Of a DNA stretch of 64,000 bases, positions 50,199-59,364 are shown one piece after another. The stretch is from JADGRF01 sp035274465 (GTDB lineage: Bacteria; Myxococcota_A; Polyangia; Polyangiales; JAFGIB01). The position numbers were made by a program, and so were the translations under genes. Numbering within the stretch: the first letter of the stretch is position 1; each line of letters begins with the position of its first letter. The notes below the pieces were generated by a model. It made no database searches. It saw only the letters and a list, made by a program, of their open reading frames with translations, and had not been told where the DNA came from. Location: assembly GCA_035274465.1 (NCBI GenBank), contig DATEOF010000142.1, forward strand, positions 6,134-70,133. The letters are read 5' to 3'.

Positions 50199-50216
50199 CT
50201 GTGAAACGTTTCACAG
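50199..50216. promoter_or_regulatory. Perfect 18-bp palindrome, LacI/Cra-family-like operator
   Basis: CTGTGAAACGTTTCACAG reads identically on both strands. The core TGAAACGTTTCA matches the A-A-C-G-T-T-centred operators of LacI-family regulators (Cra, CcpA-type sites). It lies 45-62 bp upstream of the lipoprotein start at 50154 and overlaps the last codons of the gene ending at 50211. No LacI-family gene is in the window. Confidence 0.55.
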
Positions 50217-51605
50217 GCGCGGCGCTGCGCGCGCGGTCTGACGCGAGCGGCGTTGCGCGCCCCACAGGATCCCGGCAGCCAAGGCGGGCATCGCGCAGGC
50301 GATCACCACCAGCGCGATCTCGAGCAGCCCGCGCGCCTGTCGCACGTTCCAGAGCAACGCCTGGAGCAAGGTCAGGCAAGCATCCGCGGTGACGGCGAGC
50401 GCGAGTACGCTGAGCAGCGCCAGGCGCGGGCGCTGCAGCCAGCGGGAGAAGCCGAGCAGCAGCGCGAGGTCGAACGCGACCCAACCCCACTTCACGTACG
50501 CGTTGCCGAACCAGTGCTCCGCGGGCGCGAGGGCGAGCAGCACGGTCCAAGGGGCGAGCAGCGCCGCGAGCGTCGCGACCACCACCATCGGGCCGCGCAG
50601 CAGCGACTGTAGGCCGAAACGCAAGAGGCCTTGAGGAGCGAAGGCGCGTAGCGCGTCTAACAGCGACCGTATCGCGCCCTGACTATCAGGGTACGACAGG
50701 TAGATGTTAGTCCAGCTGGCAGGTCGGAGCTTGGCCTTGTACACGCGCAACCCATCGAAGTCGTACAGCGGCGAGCTCAGCTTGCGCACCCACTTCAACA
50801 CGCCGCCGACATCTCCGGCCAGCGGCGCCAGTCCGAGCGTCAGCCACTCGCAGCCGTGAGCGGCAGCCCAGGTCATCACCGCATCCACCAGCAACTCGCT
50901 GGTGCCGTTGGGTGCGCTCGGATCGCGCACCAGATCCTCCAGGAACCAGCCGCCGCGCGCCGGCACCGGCACCACGCCGGCGAAGCCGAGGAGCCGGCCC
51001 TCGCGCTCGGCGACGAAGCACTGGCGCTGCTCGGCCTGATGGAACGGCTCGAGTCGCACCAGAAAGCTCATCGCGGCCATGTCGCGCGTTGCGAGCCAGC
51101 GCTCTCCGACCAGACGCAACGCGCGGCGCACCGGCTCGGTCTCGCGCTCGCTCGGCGCCAGCGCGCGCACGCTCACACCTTTGTTTTGTGCGCGGCGCAG
51201 CTGCTGGCGCAGGCTCGGGTGGCGCGAGAGCGAGCCGGCCCAGTCGCGGGGATCCCAGCTCGGCTGCTGCCCGATCACGAACGCCGACCAGCCCGTGGCG
51301 CTGGCGTCGCGAAAGCGTTCCTCGGTGGCGAAGAAGCAGCAACGCCGGCCTGCCGCATGCGCGGCGCGGCGAAATGCCTCGGCGGCCTCGGGCAAGCTCT
51401 CGGCTGCTGCCAGTGGGGCCCCGGCGGCGACCCATGCGCTGCCCGTGTCGACGTACGCCACACACGCGTCGTCGGTGTCGAAGAAGTAGTCGTAGCCCGT
51501 CTCGAGCGTTTGGAACGCGGTGGCATTCCAGCCGAAGCGCTGGATCAGCTGCAGCACCCGTTCGCGCTGATCGGTCTCTCCCACTCTCACCCCGTACACG
51601 TACAC
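50211..51605 (-). CDS. MprF-like aminoacyl-lipid transfer domain (DUF2156) with C-terminal membrane helices
   Basis: A protein of about 464 residues. The N-terminal 310 residues match the soluble synthase half of MprF: GGWFLEDLVRDPSAPNGTSELLVDAVMTWAAAHG, WLTLGLAPLAG and SSPLYDFDGLRVYKAKLRPASW (GNAT-like folds that use aminoacyl-tRNA). About four to five membrane helices follow at the C-terminus, the reverse of the MprF order, and the flippase half is absent. The start is uncertain: GTG codons at 51605, 51599 and 51590 are all possible, and the frame stays open into the divergent sirtuin start. Probable inner-membrane lipid aminoacylation; substrate unknown. Confidence 0.72.
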   Translation of the reverse strand: MYVYGVRVGETDQRERVLQLIQRFGWNATAFQTLETGYDYFFDTDDACVAYVDTGSAWVAAGAPLAAAESLPEAAEAFRRAAHAAGRRCCFFATEERFRDASATGWSAFVIGQQPSWDPRDWAGSLSRHPSLRQQLRRAQNKGVSVRALAPSERETEPVRRALRLVGERWLATRDMAAMSFLVRLEPFHQAEQRQCFVAEREGRLLGFAGVVPVPARGGWFLEDLVRDPSAPNGTSELLVDAVMTWAAAHGCEWLTLGLAPLAGDVGGVLKWVRKLSSPLYDFDGLRVYKAKLRPASWTNIYLSYPDSQGAIRSLLDALRAFAPQGLLRFGLQSLLRGPMVVVATLAALLAPWTVLLALAPAEHWFGNAYVKWGWVAFDLALLLGFSRWLQRPRLALLSVLALAVTADACLTLLQALLWNVRQARGLLEIALVVIACAMPALAAGILWGAQRRSRQTARAAPRL

Positions 51606-51655
51606 GATCTCGGGCCCGACGCGTACCGGGACATTTGTTATGCTTCTGGCGTCGC

Positions 51656-52498
51656 ATGTACCTCGACGCACCCAAGCCCGAAGACCTCCAGGCGCTCGCC
51701 GACTTCCTCGAGCTCGGATCCGTCGCGGTGCTCACGGGCGCCGGCTTGAGCACCGAGTCGGGCATCCCAGACTACCGCGGGCCCGAGGCCTACAAGCGGC
51801 CACGCCGTCCGGTCCAATACCAAGAGTTCCTGAAGAACGCCGCCGCACGCCGGCGCTACTGGGCACGCAGCATGCTGGGTTGGCCGCGTTTCGCGCGGGC
51901 GAGGCCGAATGCGGGACATTTTGCGCTGCGCGACCTGGAGCAGCGCGGCCTGATCTCGGGCATCGTCACGCAGAACGTCGACAGCCTGCACGCCGCGGCT
52001 GGCAGCGAGACCGCAGTGGAGCTGCACGGCGCGCTGCGCGACACGATCTGTCTGGATTGCGGCCGCCTGATGCCGCGAGACGAGCTACAGGCCGAGCTGG
52101 AGCGGCTGAACGACTACCTGATTCACGCTGACGTCGCGCTCGCGCCGGACGGCGACGCAGATCTCGACGACGAGCGACTGGCAGCGTTTCGCGTGGTGGA
52201 CTGCGAGTGTGGAGGACGGCTGAAGCCGCACGTCGTGTTCTTCGGCGAGAACGTGCCAAAGCCGCGTGTGGAGCGCGCGCTGGGTCTCGTGGCGGAGGCA
52301 CGAGCGTTGTTGGTGGTGGGTTCTTCGCTGACGGTATGGTCAGGCTATCGCTTCGTGCGCGCCGCGGCCGAACGCGGGCAAGCGGTGGCGATCGTGGGTT
52401 TGGGGCCGACGCGAGGGGACGCGGATGCAAGTCTGCGAGTTGCAGGCGGGGCCGGCGTGACGCTGACTGGCCTGTGCGAGCGGCTGTGCGCGGCGTAG
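51656..52498 (+). CDS. Sirtuin, NAD-dependent protein deacylase
   Basis: A 280-residue Sir2 protein. NAD-binding motifs are AVLTGAGLSTESGIPDYRG and TQNVDSLHAAAG, the catalytic His is in VELHGALRD, and a Zn-binding set is CLDCG plus DCECGG. KPHVVFFGENVP and LLVVGSSLTVWSGY complete the fold. The region between the two Cys pairs is longer than in CobB. A TATGCT hexamer lies 11 nt before the ATG. Sirtuins remove acyl groups from lysines or transfer ADP-ribose. Confidence 0.94.
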   Translation: MYLDAPKPEDLQALADFLELGSVAVLTGAGLSTESGIPDYRGPEAYKRPRRPVQYQEFLKNAAARRRYWARSMLGWPRFARARPNAGHFALRDLEQRGLISGIVTQNVDSLHAAAGSETAVELHGALRDTICLDCGRLMPRDELQAELERLNDYLIHADVALAPDGDADLDDERLAAFRVVDCECGGRLKPHVVFFGENVPKPRVERALGLVAEARALLVVGSSLTVWSGYRFVRAAAERGQAVAIVGLGPTRGDADASLRVAGGAGVTLTGLCERLCAA

Positions 52499-53682
52499 CT
52501 CTCTGACCTGTGCGCAGGGGTTGCGCGCGGTGCTTGGCAGGCGATGCGCCGTCTGTCGAACTCTAGTCGGCTTGGACGGAGAGCTAACACGGCTCGAAGT
52601 CGGCGCGTTTCGTTCCGGGACGAAAATCGATGCCAGCTTCTGCGGCGCGCAGAGGACTCGGATTTACAGTCTCTCGCGGCGAGATCTGTTGGTGCGGTGA
52701 TCGGGAATCCAACCTCGGGGCCGAACTGCCGGCGCGGCAATCCTCGCATCCAACCTCGCGGCCGAACCTTCGGCGCCGTATGGCTGGCTAGGGGGGCGAT
52801 TGGCGCAGTGCTGCTCGCTTGGGTCGCGGCGCCCGGGAGCGTCGAGAAGTGCGGCGATGCCGTAGCGCCGATTGCGTCAGCGCAGTGCGAAAGGCCTCGG
52901 GCGGGGGTCTGGGGTTTTGCTCGCACGACAGCCCGGTAGGCTTTTATTGGGGCTACCCGCCCCAAACCCCGGGGTTCGTGTTCTGTCGAACTCATGCTCA
53001 TCAGTCAGAATCGCTCGCCGCGGATGGAAGAGGAACCGATGTCGATGCGTTGGTTCCGGGACGCAACGCCGATGCTAGTTTCTGCAGCGCGGGTGACCGC
53101 TCGGCCTTACCGATCTTCTCGCGGCGAGATCCGTTGGTGCAGTGATGCGTGGATACAGCCTCGTGGCCGAACTGTTGGCGCGGTGGTGCGCGCGCGCATC
53201 CAACCTCGCGACTGAACTATCGGCCTCGCTTGGGTCGCGGCGCCAGGGAGCGTCGAGAAGCGCGGTTGTCTGCACTCTTCGTCGGCGTCTTCGATGCTCC
53301 GACCGCATGCTTCGCACTGCAAACCGTATGGATTGCTCATCGGTCATCGCTGCGTGTAGTTGCGTGCGATGGAGGAGGAATTCGAAGACGGACTGAGGCG
53401 GACGGCTGATGCGTTAGTTCCGGGACGAAAAGGTCGATGTTAGTGCCGTCTTTTTTGCAGCGCCACCGCCGATTTGACTTGACGGATTTCGGAGGTAGCT
53501 CTCGTTGCTTTCGCGACCGCGCATCAGACTCGTCGTTGCGAGAGCTCTGCGGTGTTCTGACGGCGCAACTCTGCGATTTTGAGTTTGCAGGTGAGTGCTC
53601 GGGCGATCGGGGAATCTGAGCGCTCTGAAAGGGCGCGCAATCCTGTGTGCTATAGCAGTTGTGTCAGATCGAAGGGGGAGAC
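52499..53682. repeat. Gene-free region of degenerate direct repeats upstream of the HNH gene
   Basis: The 1.18-kb region has no plausible gene but shows a roughly 430-bp unit repeated with heavy divergence. Anchors shared between copies: CTGTCGAACTC at 52553 and 52983; GTTCCGGGACG followed by CGATGC and CTGCGGCGCG/CTGCAGCGCG at 52612, 53053 and (partly) 53416; CTCGCGGCGAGAT at 52672 and near 53117; CGCTTGGGTCGCGGCGCC then GGGAGCGTCGAGAAG near 52816 and 53227. A smaller nested repeat ATCCAACCTCG occurs at 52708, 52749 and near 53199. Confidence 0.75.
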
Positions 53683-54844
53683 ATGGATCACAAACAGTTG
53701 GGGCTCGCCGCCGTCGCGCGGTTGGGCGATGTCGAGTTGTTGGCCGGACTGCACGGCTTGGTGTTGGAGGATCGGACGATCACCGCGCGGCTGCTGCTGC
53801 ACCTCGGCGAGGTCGACGCGCGTGGGTTGTATCGAGAGCAGGCGTTTCCGTCGATGTTCGAGTACGCGGTCGAAGCGCTGCATATGTCGCCCGCTGAGGC
53901 GTACGTGAGGCTGCGCGCTGCGAAGCTGGCCAGGGAGTTTCCCTTGGTGCTCTCGATGCTGGCGCGAAACGAGCTGCATTTGAGCGCGGTCAAGCTGCTC
54001 GCTCCCCATCTCACGCAAGCGAATCACGTGGATGTGTTGGAGCGCGCTCGCTGCAAGAGCAAGCGCGCCGTGGAGTTGATCGTCGCGCAACTCGCGCCCA
54101 AGCCGGATGTGCCGAGCGTCGTGCGCAAGCTGCCCGCTGCCCGGGCGGCCGCGAGCCCCGCTCTGCAAGCTGCAGCCGAGTTCACTTCAGCGCAGCTCGT
54201 GCGCGAACTGCCTGCAGCCCAAGCTGCCGCGAGCCCGGCTGTCCAAGCTACATCCGAGTTGACTCTGACGCAGCCGAGCGTTCGAGAATTCCGACTCGAA
54301 ACACCCTCGCAGGTGACAACTCCGCTCAGCCCCGGCCGATACAAGGTGCAGTTCACGGCAACGCAAACGCTGCACGACAAGCTGCAGCAGCTCCAGGATC
54401 TCATGCGGCACAGGATCCCTGACGGCGAGCTGAGCATGATCATTGAGCGTGCGGCGGATCTGCTGATCGAACAGGAGATGAAGCAGCGCTTTGCCCAGAC
54501 CAAGAAGACTTCAGCGTCGGTCGCACGGCCTGGCAAAGCGTGGTCACGGCATGTTCCGCGTGCAGTCCGCCGCGCCGTCTACGCACGCGACGCGGGGCAG
54601 TGCACGTTCGTCAGTCTTGATGGTCGCCGGTGCGGCTCGCGGCAATCTCGAGCTGCATCACATCGAGCCATTCGCTCGCGGTGGTGCGCCGACCGTCGCG
54701 AACCTCAAGCTTGCCTGCCGTGCTCACAATGCGCTCTTCGCGGAGTGGGATTACGGCCGGACCTTCATGCGGGACAAGAGCTCTACTCGGCGGAGTTTTG
54801 CCCCGGGACGAATAGTGCGCTTGATCCCTCGAGCGGCGAGCTGA
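53683..54844 (+). pseudogene. HNH endonuclease-signature protein, frameshifted in the HNH motif
   Basis: The start ATG 53683 follows AGGGGGAG. Frame 1 encodes an N-terminal helical domain (LLAGLHGLVLEDRTITARLLLHLGEV, FEYAVEALHMSPAEAYVRLRAAKL), an Ala-rich linker with an internal repeat (KLPAARAAASPALQAAAEF / ELPAAQAAASPAVQATSEL), and RRAVYARDAGQCTFVSLDGRRC. The HNH continuation LELHHIEPFARGGAPTVANL and CRAHNALFAE lies in the +1 frame to a stop at 54844. The frame change falls at 54631-54643 (TGCGGCTCGCGGC); one extra G would explain it. It belongs to a family that is multicopy in myxobacteria. It could be a pseudogene, a programmed frameshift or a sequence error. Confidence 0.82.
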
Positions 54845-54858
54845 CTGACTCGATTCTT

Positions 54859-57303
54859 TCAGTCTTCGTCGATGGCTTTGCGCACCGCGTTGGCCAGGGC
54901 GCTGGCGCTGAACGGCTTCTCTAGCAGCCGCACGCCTGGGTCCAGGCGGCCGTTGTGGATGACTGCGTTTTCTGTGTAGCCAGACATGAAGAGGACTGGT
55001 ACGCCCGGTAGTTGTTCGTGGACTTGGCGGGCTAGCTCGGCGCCGTTCATGCCTCCTGGCAGGACCATGTCGGCTAGTAGCAGGGAGATCTTTCGTTCGG
55101 AGCGCAGGAGTTCTAGTGCGCCGGCTCCGTGACCGGCGGCGATTGTGCGGTAGCCGAGGCGATGGAGGAGCTCGACGGTGAGGGCACGCAGGTTGGTGTC
55201 GTCTTCGACTACCAGGATTAGCTCTCGTTTGCCGCGCGGGGCGCTTTGCGCGGGCATCGGTTCTGGCGCGGTTTCGAGGGCTCCGTGGCTGCGGGGCAGG
55301 AAGAGTCGGACGGTGGTGCCTTGGCCGAGCTCGCTGTAGATCTTGACTTGGCCGCGGGATTGGGTGGCGAAGCCATAGACCATGCTCAGGCCGAGGCCGC
55401 TGCCTTTGCCGACTTCTTTGGTCGTGAAGAAGGGTTCGAAGACCTTGCTCAGCAGCTCGGGTGGGATGCCTACTCCGTCGTCCGTTACCGAGATGCGGAC
55501 GTAGTCGCCGGGCGCGAGCTCGTCGTGGACGCGCAGCGTGCTGGCATCGAGCACGATGTTGCAGGCATCGATGGTGAGGTGTCCGCCTGCCGGCATCGCG
55601 TCGCGCGCGTTGATGCTCAGGTTGAGGATCGCGCTCTCGAGCTGGACTGGGTCGACCTCACACAACCACAGGTCCGTGCTGCACATGACCTCGATGTGGA
55701 TCGTCTCGCCGAGGGTGCGGCGCAGCAGGCCTTCCATGCCACGCACCAACTGTTCGATGTTGATCGCTCGCGGGCGGAGCGGTTGCTGGCGCGAGAACGC
55801 GAGCAGGCGCTGCGTGAGACCGGCCGCGCGCTGGCAGGCTTCGAGCGCCATCAGGCCGTAGCTGCGAACATTTTCGTCGGTGTGTTCGTTCAGCTCCATC
55901 ATCTCGAGGCTGCCGCCGATCACCGTCAGCAGGTTGTTGAAGTCGTGCGCCACGCCGCCGGTCAGGTGTCCAATGGCCTGCATCTTCTGCGCCTGGGCGA
56001 GTTGGCCGCTCAACCGTTCGTTCTCACGCTCCGCGCGCTTGCGCTCCGTGATGTCCAGCATGCTGCCGCGGATCCAGCGGCGCTGGGGATGAGGTAGGTG
56101 CAGGAGCCGCACCTCACACTCGATGATCTGCCCCGAGGCGTGGATGTGGAGAAACTCGAACACCGGGCTCTCACCGGCCAGCGTCGCCGCGATCCGCATC
56201 TGCGCATGCTCGGCGCTGGTCCGCCCGTCGGGCTGCAGCGGCGGGCTGAGATCCAGTGGGCCCTTCTGTAGCAGCTGCTCGCGTGACAGACCGAACAGCT
56301 CGCAAGCCTTGCTGTTCACGTGCATGAACTTTGCGGTATCCACGTCGAGGATCACGATCGCCTCCGGTGCGTGCTCGACCAGCAGCCTGAAACGTTCCTC
56401 GCTCTGGCGCATCTCTTCTTGCGTTCGCCAGGTCCGCAGGCCATCCCCCACGCGAGCCGCGATCGCCGCCAGCAAGGGGACTTCGTGGTCGTACACGCGC
56501 GCCGCTCGGCAGTGGTGGATGCCGAGCAACCACGACTTGTCCTGGCCGGCATCCACCGCAGCGAACAGCATCGAGCGTACCTGGAACGGGTTTGGCTCGG
56601 CGACGTCGATCGGGATGGGGTTGCACTCGGGGTCGTGGCGTATCGCTTCGCCAGGGTGCTCGAGCGCGAGCTCGAAGCGTTCGGCGATCATCGGGCTGAC
56701 GGGTAGAGTCAGGCCCTTGGGCCTCGGAAACTCCGGGTCAGTCTGTTCGTAGACGATGGTGAACTCGTCGGCCTTCGGATCACACGGATAGCCCAGGAAC
56801 GCGCGCTCGCACTCGAACAGCTTGAGCATGTCGCCGAGCAGGCGATCGAACGTCGGTTCGGCCACCGGTGCGGAGAGCAGCAGACGGTTGACGGGGTCGA
56901 GCGCGGCCAGCAGCTCGTGCTCGCGCTCGCGGAGCTTGCGCTTCTCGTGCTCCTCGGTGATGTCGAACGAGACCAGGACCGCGTAACGCACCGCGCCGTC
57001 GACGATCAGCGCGTTCAACCGCACGAAGAACAGTACCAGGCCGATCGGCGTCACCAGCCTGGTCTCGTACGTGCGCGGCTCGCCGGTCCGCAGCACCTCG
57101 TCGATCAGCTTCGTGATCCGGTCGCGATCCGCGGGAGGCAAGAGCGTGTCGATCCGCTGACCTTCGACGTCTCGCCGCCGGTCGAAGCCATGCGGGACTC
57201 GGTTCACGTAACGAAAGCGCCGATCGTGGTCGAGCAGCGCGACTGTGAGCGGCGTCGCGTCGAACAGTGCCTCCCAGAGTTGATCGATCTCGCTCTCAGC
57301 CAA
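54859..57303 (-). CDS. Hybrid sensor histidine kinase (PAS-GAF-PAS-HisKA-HATPase-REC)
   Basis: An 814-residue cytosolic kinase. I start at TTG 57303 because GGGAGGGG lies just upstream; the open frame continues 37 codons but overlaps the divergent SDR leader. Domains in order: PAS (FDATPLTVALLDHDRRFRYVN), a GAF-like region (about 140-320), a second PAS (LVEHAPEAIVILDVDTAKFMHVN), HisKA with phospho-His in IGHLTGGVAHDFNNLLTVIGG, HATPase (NLSINARDAMPAGG, DDGVGIPPELLSKVFEPFFTTKEVGKGSGLGLS in two blocks), and a C-terminal receiver with phospho-acceptor Asp in LLLADMVLPGG. The input signal and output partner are not in the window. Confidence 0.92.
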   Translation of the reverse strand: MAESEIDQLWEALFDATPLTVALLDHDRRFRYVNRVPHGFDRRRDVEGQRIDTLLPPADRDRITKLIDEVLRTGEPRTYETRLVTPIGLVLFFVRLNALIVDGAVRYAVLVSFDITEEHEKRKLREREHELLAALDPVNRLLLSAPVAEPTFDRLLGDMLKLFECERAFLGYPCDPKADEFTIVYEQTDPEFPRPKGLTLPVSPMIAERFELALEHPGEAIRHDPECNPIPIDVAEPNPFQVRSMLFAAVDAGQDKSWLLGIHHCRAARVYDHEVPLLAAIAARVGDGLRTWRTQEEMRQSEERFRLLVEHAPEAIVILDVDTAKFMHVNSKACELFGLSREQLLQKGPLDLSPPLQPDGRTSAEHAQMRIAATLAGESPVFEFLHIHASGQIIECEVRLLHLPHPQRRWIRGSMLDITERKRAERENERLSGQLAQAQKMQAIGHLTGGVAHDFNNLLTVIGGSLEMMELNEHTDENVRSYGLMALEACQRAAGLTQRLLAFSRQQPLRPRAINIEQLVRGMEGLLRRTLGETIHIEVMCSTDLWLCEVDPVQLESAILNLSINARDAMPAGGHLTIDACNIVLDASTLRVHDELAPGDYVRISVTDDGVGIPPELLSKVFEPFFTTKEVGKGSGLGLSMVYGFATQSRGQVKIYSELGQGTTVRLFLPRSHGALETAPEPMPAQSAPRGKRELILVVEDDTNLRALTVELLHRLGYRTIAAGHGAGALELLRSERKISLLLADMVLPGGMNGAELARQVHEQLPGVPVLFMSGYTENAVIHNGRLDPGVRLLEKPFSASALANAVRKAIDED

Positions 57304-57401
57304 ACTCCCCTCCCGAGGCCGGAAAGGATACCAAACCCCCCGGCGCGAAAGGAGTCGTCCTGCCTTCCGAGCCGCCAGGAAGCCTGCTAGGGCTCCCAGC
57401 C

Positions 57402-58175
57402 ATGCAGATAGCAAATCGGGTGGTGGTGGTGACGGGTGGGGCGCACGGCATCGGCCGGGCGCTGTGCGAGCGTGCGGCCAAGGAGGGCGCCAAGGGCGTG
57501 TGCGTGGCCGACGTCGACGAGGCCGCGGGCAGCAGCGTGGCGGCAGCCATTGGCGGCATTTTCGTACGCTGCGACGTCAGCGACGAGCAGCAGATGAAGC
57601 AGCTGGTCGAGCGCGCCGAAGGGCGCTTCGGGCCGATCGACCTATTCTGTTCCAACGCCGGCATCGGCGTCCCCGACGTGGGCGGCACGGTGAGCGGCGC
57701 GAGCAACGCGCAGTGGAACAAGATCTGGGAGATCAACGTGATGGCCCACATCTACGCCACGCGCGCGCTGCTGCCGGGGATGATCGCGCGCGGCTCGGGC
57801 TACTTCCTGATCACCGCGTCGGCTGCCGGCTTGCTGAGTCAGATCGGCAGCGCGGCCTACTCGGTCACCAAGCACGCCGCAGTCGGCTTCGCCGAGTCGC
57901 TGGCGATCACCCACGGCGAACAGGGCATCGGCGTCTCGGTGCTGTGCCCGCAGGGCGTCTGGACCAACATGACCAAGGGCCAGGGCCAAACGCCGCAGGC
58001 CGGCGACGGCATGCTCCAGCCGGAGGACGTCGCCCAGTGCGTGGTGGAGGGGCTGGCCGCCCAGAGCTTCTTGATCCTGCCGCACCCTCAGGTCGCCACG
58101 TACATGCAGCGCAAGACCAGCGACTACGATCGCTGGATCCGCGGCATGCAGCGCTTCCGCCAGAAGTTCATCTGA
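57402..58175 (+). CDS. Short-chain dehydrogenase/reductase
   Basis: A 257-residue classical SDR. The cofactor motif is VTGGAHGIGRALCE, with CVADVD after strand 2 (Asp suggests NAD(H) preference), the structural motif is CSNAGIG, and the catalytic set is Ser in ITASAAGLL and Y-x-x-x-K in AYSVTKHAAVG. The C-terminus is LPHPQVATYMQRKTSDYDRWIRGM. It uses ATG 57402. Its end overlaps the convergent MFS gene by 8 bp. The substrate is unknown. Confidence 0.92.
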   Translation: MQIANRVVVVTGGAHGIGRALCERAAKEGAKGVCVADVDEAAGSSVAAAIGGIFVRCDVSDEQQMKQLVERAEGRFGPIDLFCSNAGIGVPDVGGTVSGASNAQWNKIWEINVMAHIYATRALLPGMIARGSGYFLITASAAGLLSQIGSAAYSVTKHAAVGFAESLAITHGEQGIGVSVLCPQGVWTNMTKGQGQTPQAGDGMLQPEDVAQCVVEGLAAQSFLILPHPQVATYMQRKTSDYDRWIRGMQRFRQKFI

Positions 58176-59364
58176 GCTGCTGTACGCGGCGCTCTGCATC
58201 GATCGACAGCCAGATCGCGCAGACGAAGATCGGCAGGCCGATCCAGGGCAGCGCGCGTGAGGCGGGCAGGCTGAGTTGATGCGTCAAAGCCAGCCCGCCC
58301 AGCCCCGCGCCGATGAACTGGCCGAGGTAGATGGCCGACGTGTTGAGCGCGACCGAGACCGAAGCCAAGGGCGGCGCGAGGTTCACCAGCCGCACCTGTT
58401 GCATGCTGTTGGACGCGAAGTTGCCCGAGCCCCACAGCAGCGCAGCCAGCAGCGCCAAGCCCAGCCCGAGCGCGCCGGGCCCGGCCGCGAACAGCGCCGT
58501 CCAGACCCCGAAGGCCGCGAACATCAGGCCGATCGCGCCGGCGATCACCGGCGGGGGACCCAGGCGGTCGGCGAGGCGTCCGGCGATCAGGTTGCCGCAG
58601 AAGCCGGCCAGGCCCATCGAGCCCAACAGGCCCGAGATCATGTTCGACGAGATCTGCAGCGCGTCGCGGTAGGCCACCACCAGGTATGAAAACAGCGTGA
58701 ACTGCGCGCTGGCGTGGATCACGGTGACGGCGACCACACGCAAGAGCGTCGGATGCAGCGCGAGCTGGCGCCAGGCCGAAAGGTCGATCCGTCCGACGAA
58801 CAGGCCGCCCGGAACGCGCGCCAGCACCAGCAGGCCTGCGAGCAGGGACAGCGCCGCGATCGCCCACATCGCCGGACGCCAGCCGAAGTGCGCGCCGATC
58901 CAGGCGCCCGCGGGTAGGCCCACGATCGCGGCCACCGACCAGCCGAGGAACACGAACGCCATCGTGCGCGCGCGGCGCTCGGCGGGCACGAGCAGGCTCG
59001 CGGTCGCTGCAGCCTGCGGCGTGAACAGCGTGCCTGCGAACGCGGTCAGCACGCGCATCCAGAGCAGCGACCAGTAGCCCGTCGCAAAGGTCGAGCAGGC
59101 GTGGCCGAGCGCGAACAACAGCAGCGATGCAGACAGCACGTGGCGCCGCTCGTAGCGGCTGGTCAGCGCACCGAGGATCGGCCCCGACACGCACACGCCG
59201 AGCGAGAACATGCCGGCGATCTGCCCGGCGGCCGCTTCGGTCACGCGCAGATCGCGCGCCACGGTGTCGAGCATGCCGATGAAAGCCAGCGCTCCGCTGC
59301 CGATCACGAAGTTGCCGAACGCGAGGATGAGCAGCGAGCCAAGCGAGGCGGGAGGGCTGGACAC
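58168..59364 (-). CDS. MFS transporter, DHA1/AraJ-type efflux permease
   Basis: A 398-residue permease with twelve predicted helices, starting at GTG 59364. The motif-A loop between helices 2 and 3 reads GALTSRYERRHVL and is repeated in the second half as GRLADRLGPPPV. FAGTLFTPQAAATASLLVPAERRARTMAFVFLG (motif region of helices 4-5) fits the sugar/drug efflux AraJ-YdhP group. The converging SDR could modify an exported compound, but they are not co-directional. TAGACT lies 9 nt upstream of the GTG. Confidence 0.88.
   Translation of the reverse strand: MSSPPASLGSLLILAFGNFVIGSGALAFIGMLDTVARDLRVTEAAAGQIAGMFSLGVCVSGPILGALTSRYERRHVLSASLLLFALGHACSTFATGYWSLLWMRVLTAFAGTLFTPQAAATASLLVPAERRARTMAFVFLGWSVAAIVGLPAGAWIGAHFGWRPAMWAIAALSLLAGLLVLARVPGGLFVGRIDLSAWRQLALHPTLLRVVAVTVIHASAQFTLFSYLVVAYRDALQISSNMISGLLGSMGLAGFCGNLIAGRLADRLGPPPVIAGAIGLMFAAFGVWTALFAAGPGALGLGLALLAALLWGSGNFASNSMQQVRLVNLAPPLASVSVALNTSAIYLGQFIGAGLGGLALTHQLSLPASRALPWIGLPIFVCAIWLSIDAERRVQQLR

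Noticed and set aside
52345..53347. Minus-strand open frames in the repeat region (about 219 and 90 codons)
   Set aside because: No start signals or known domains; the only similarity between them comes from the underlying DNA repeat.
54491..54844. A separate 117-residue HNH protein
   Set aside because: Its useful part is the direct continuation of the upstream gene in the +1 frame, so it is a fragment of the frameshifted HNH gene.
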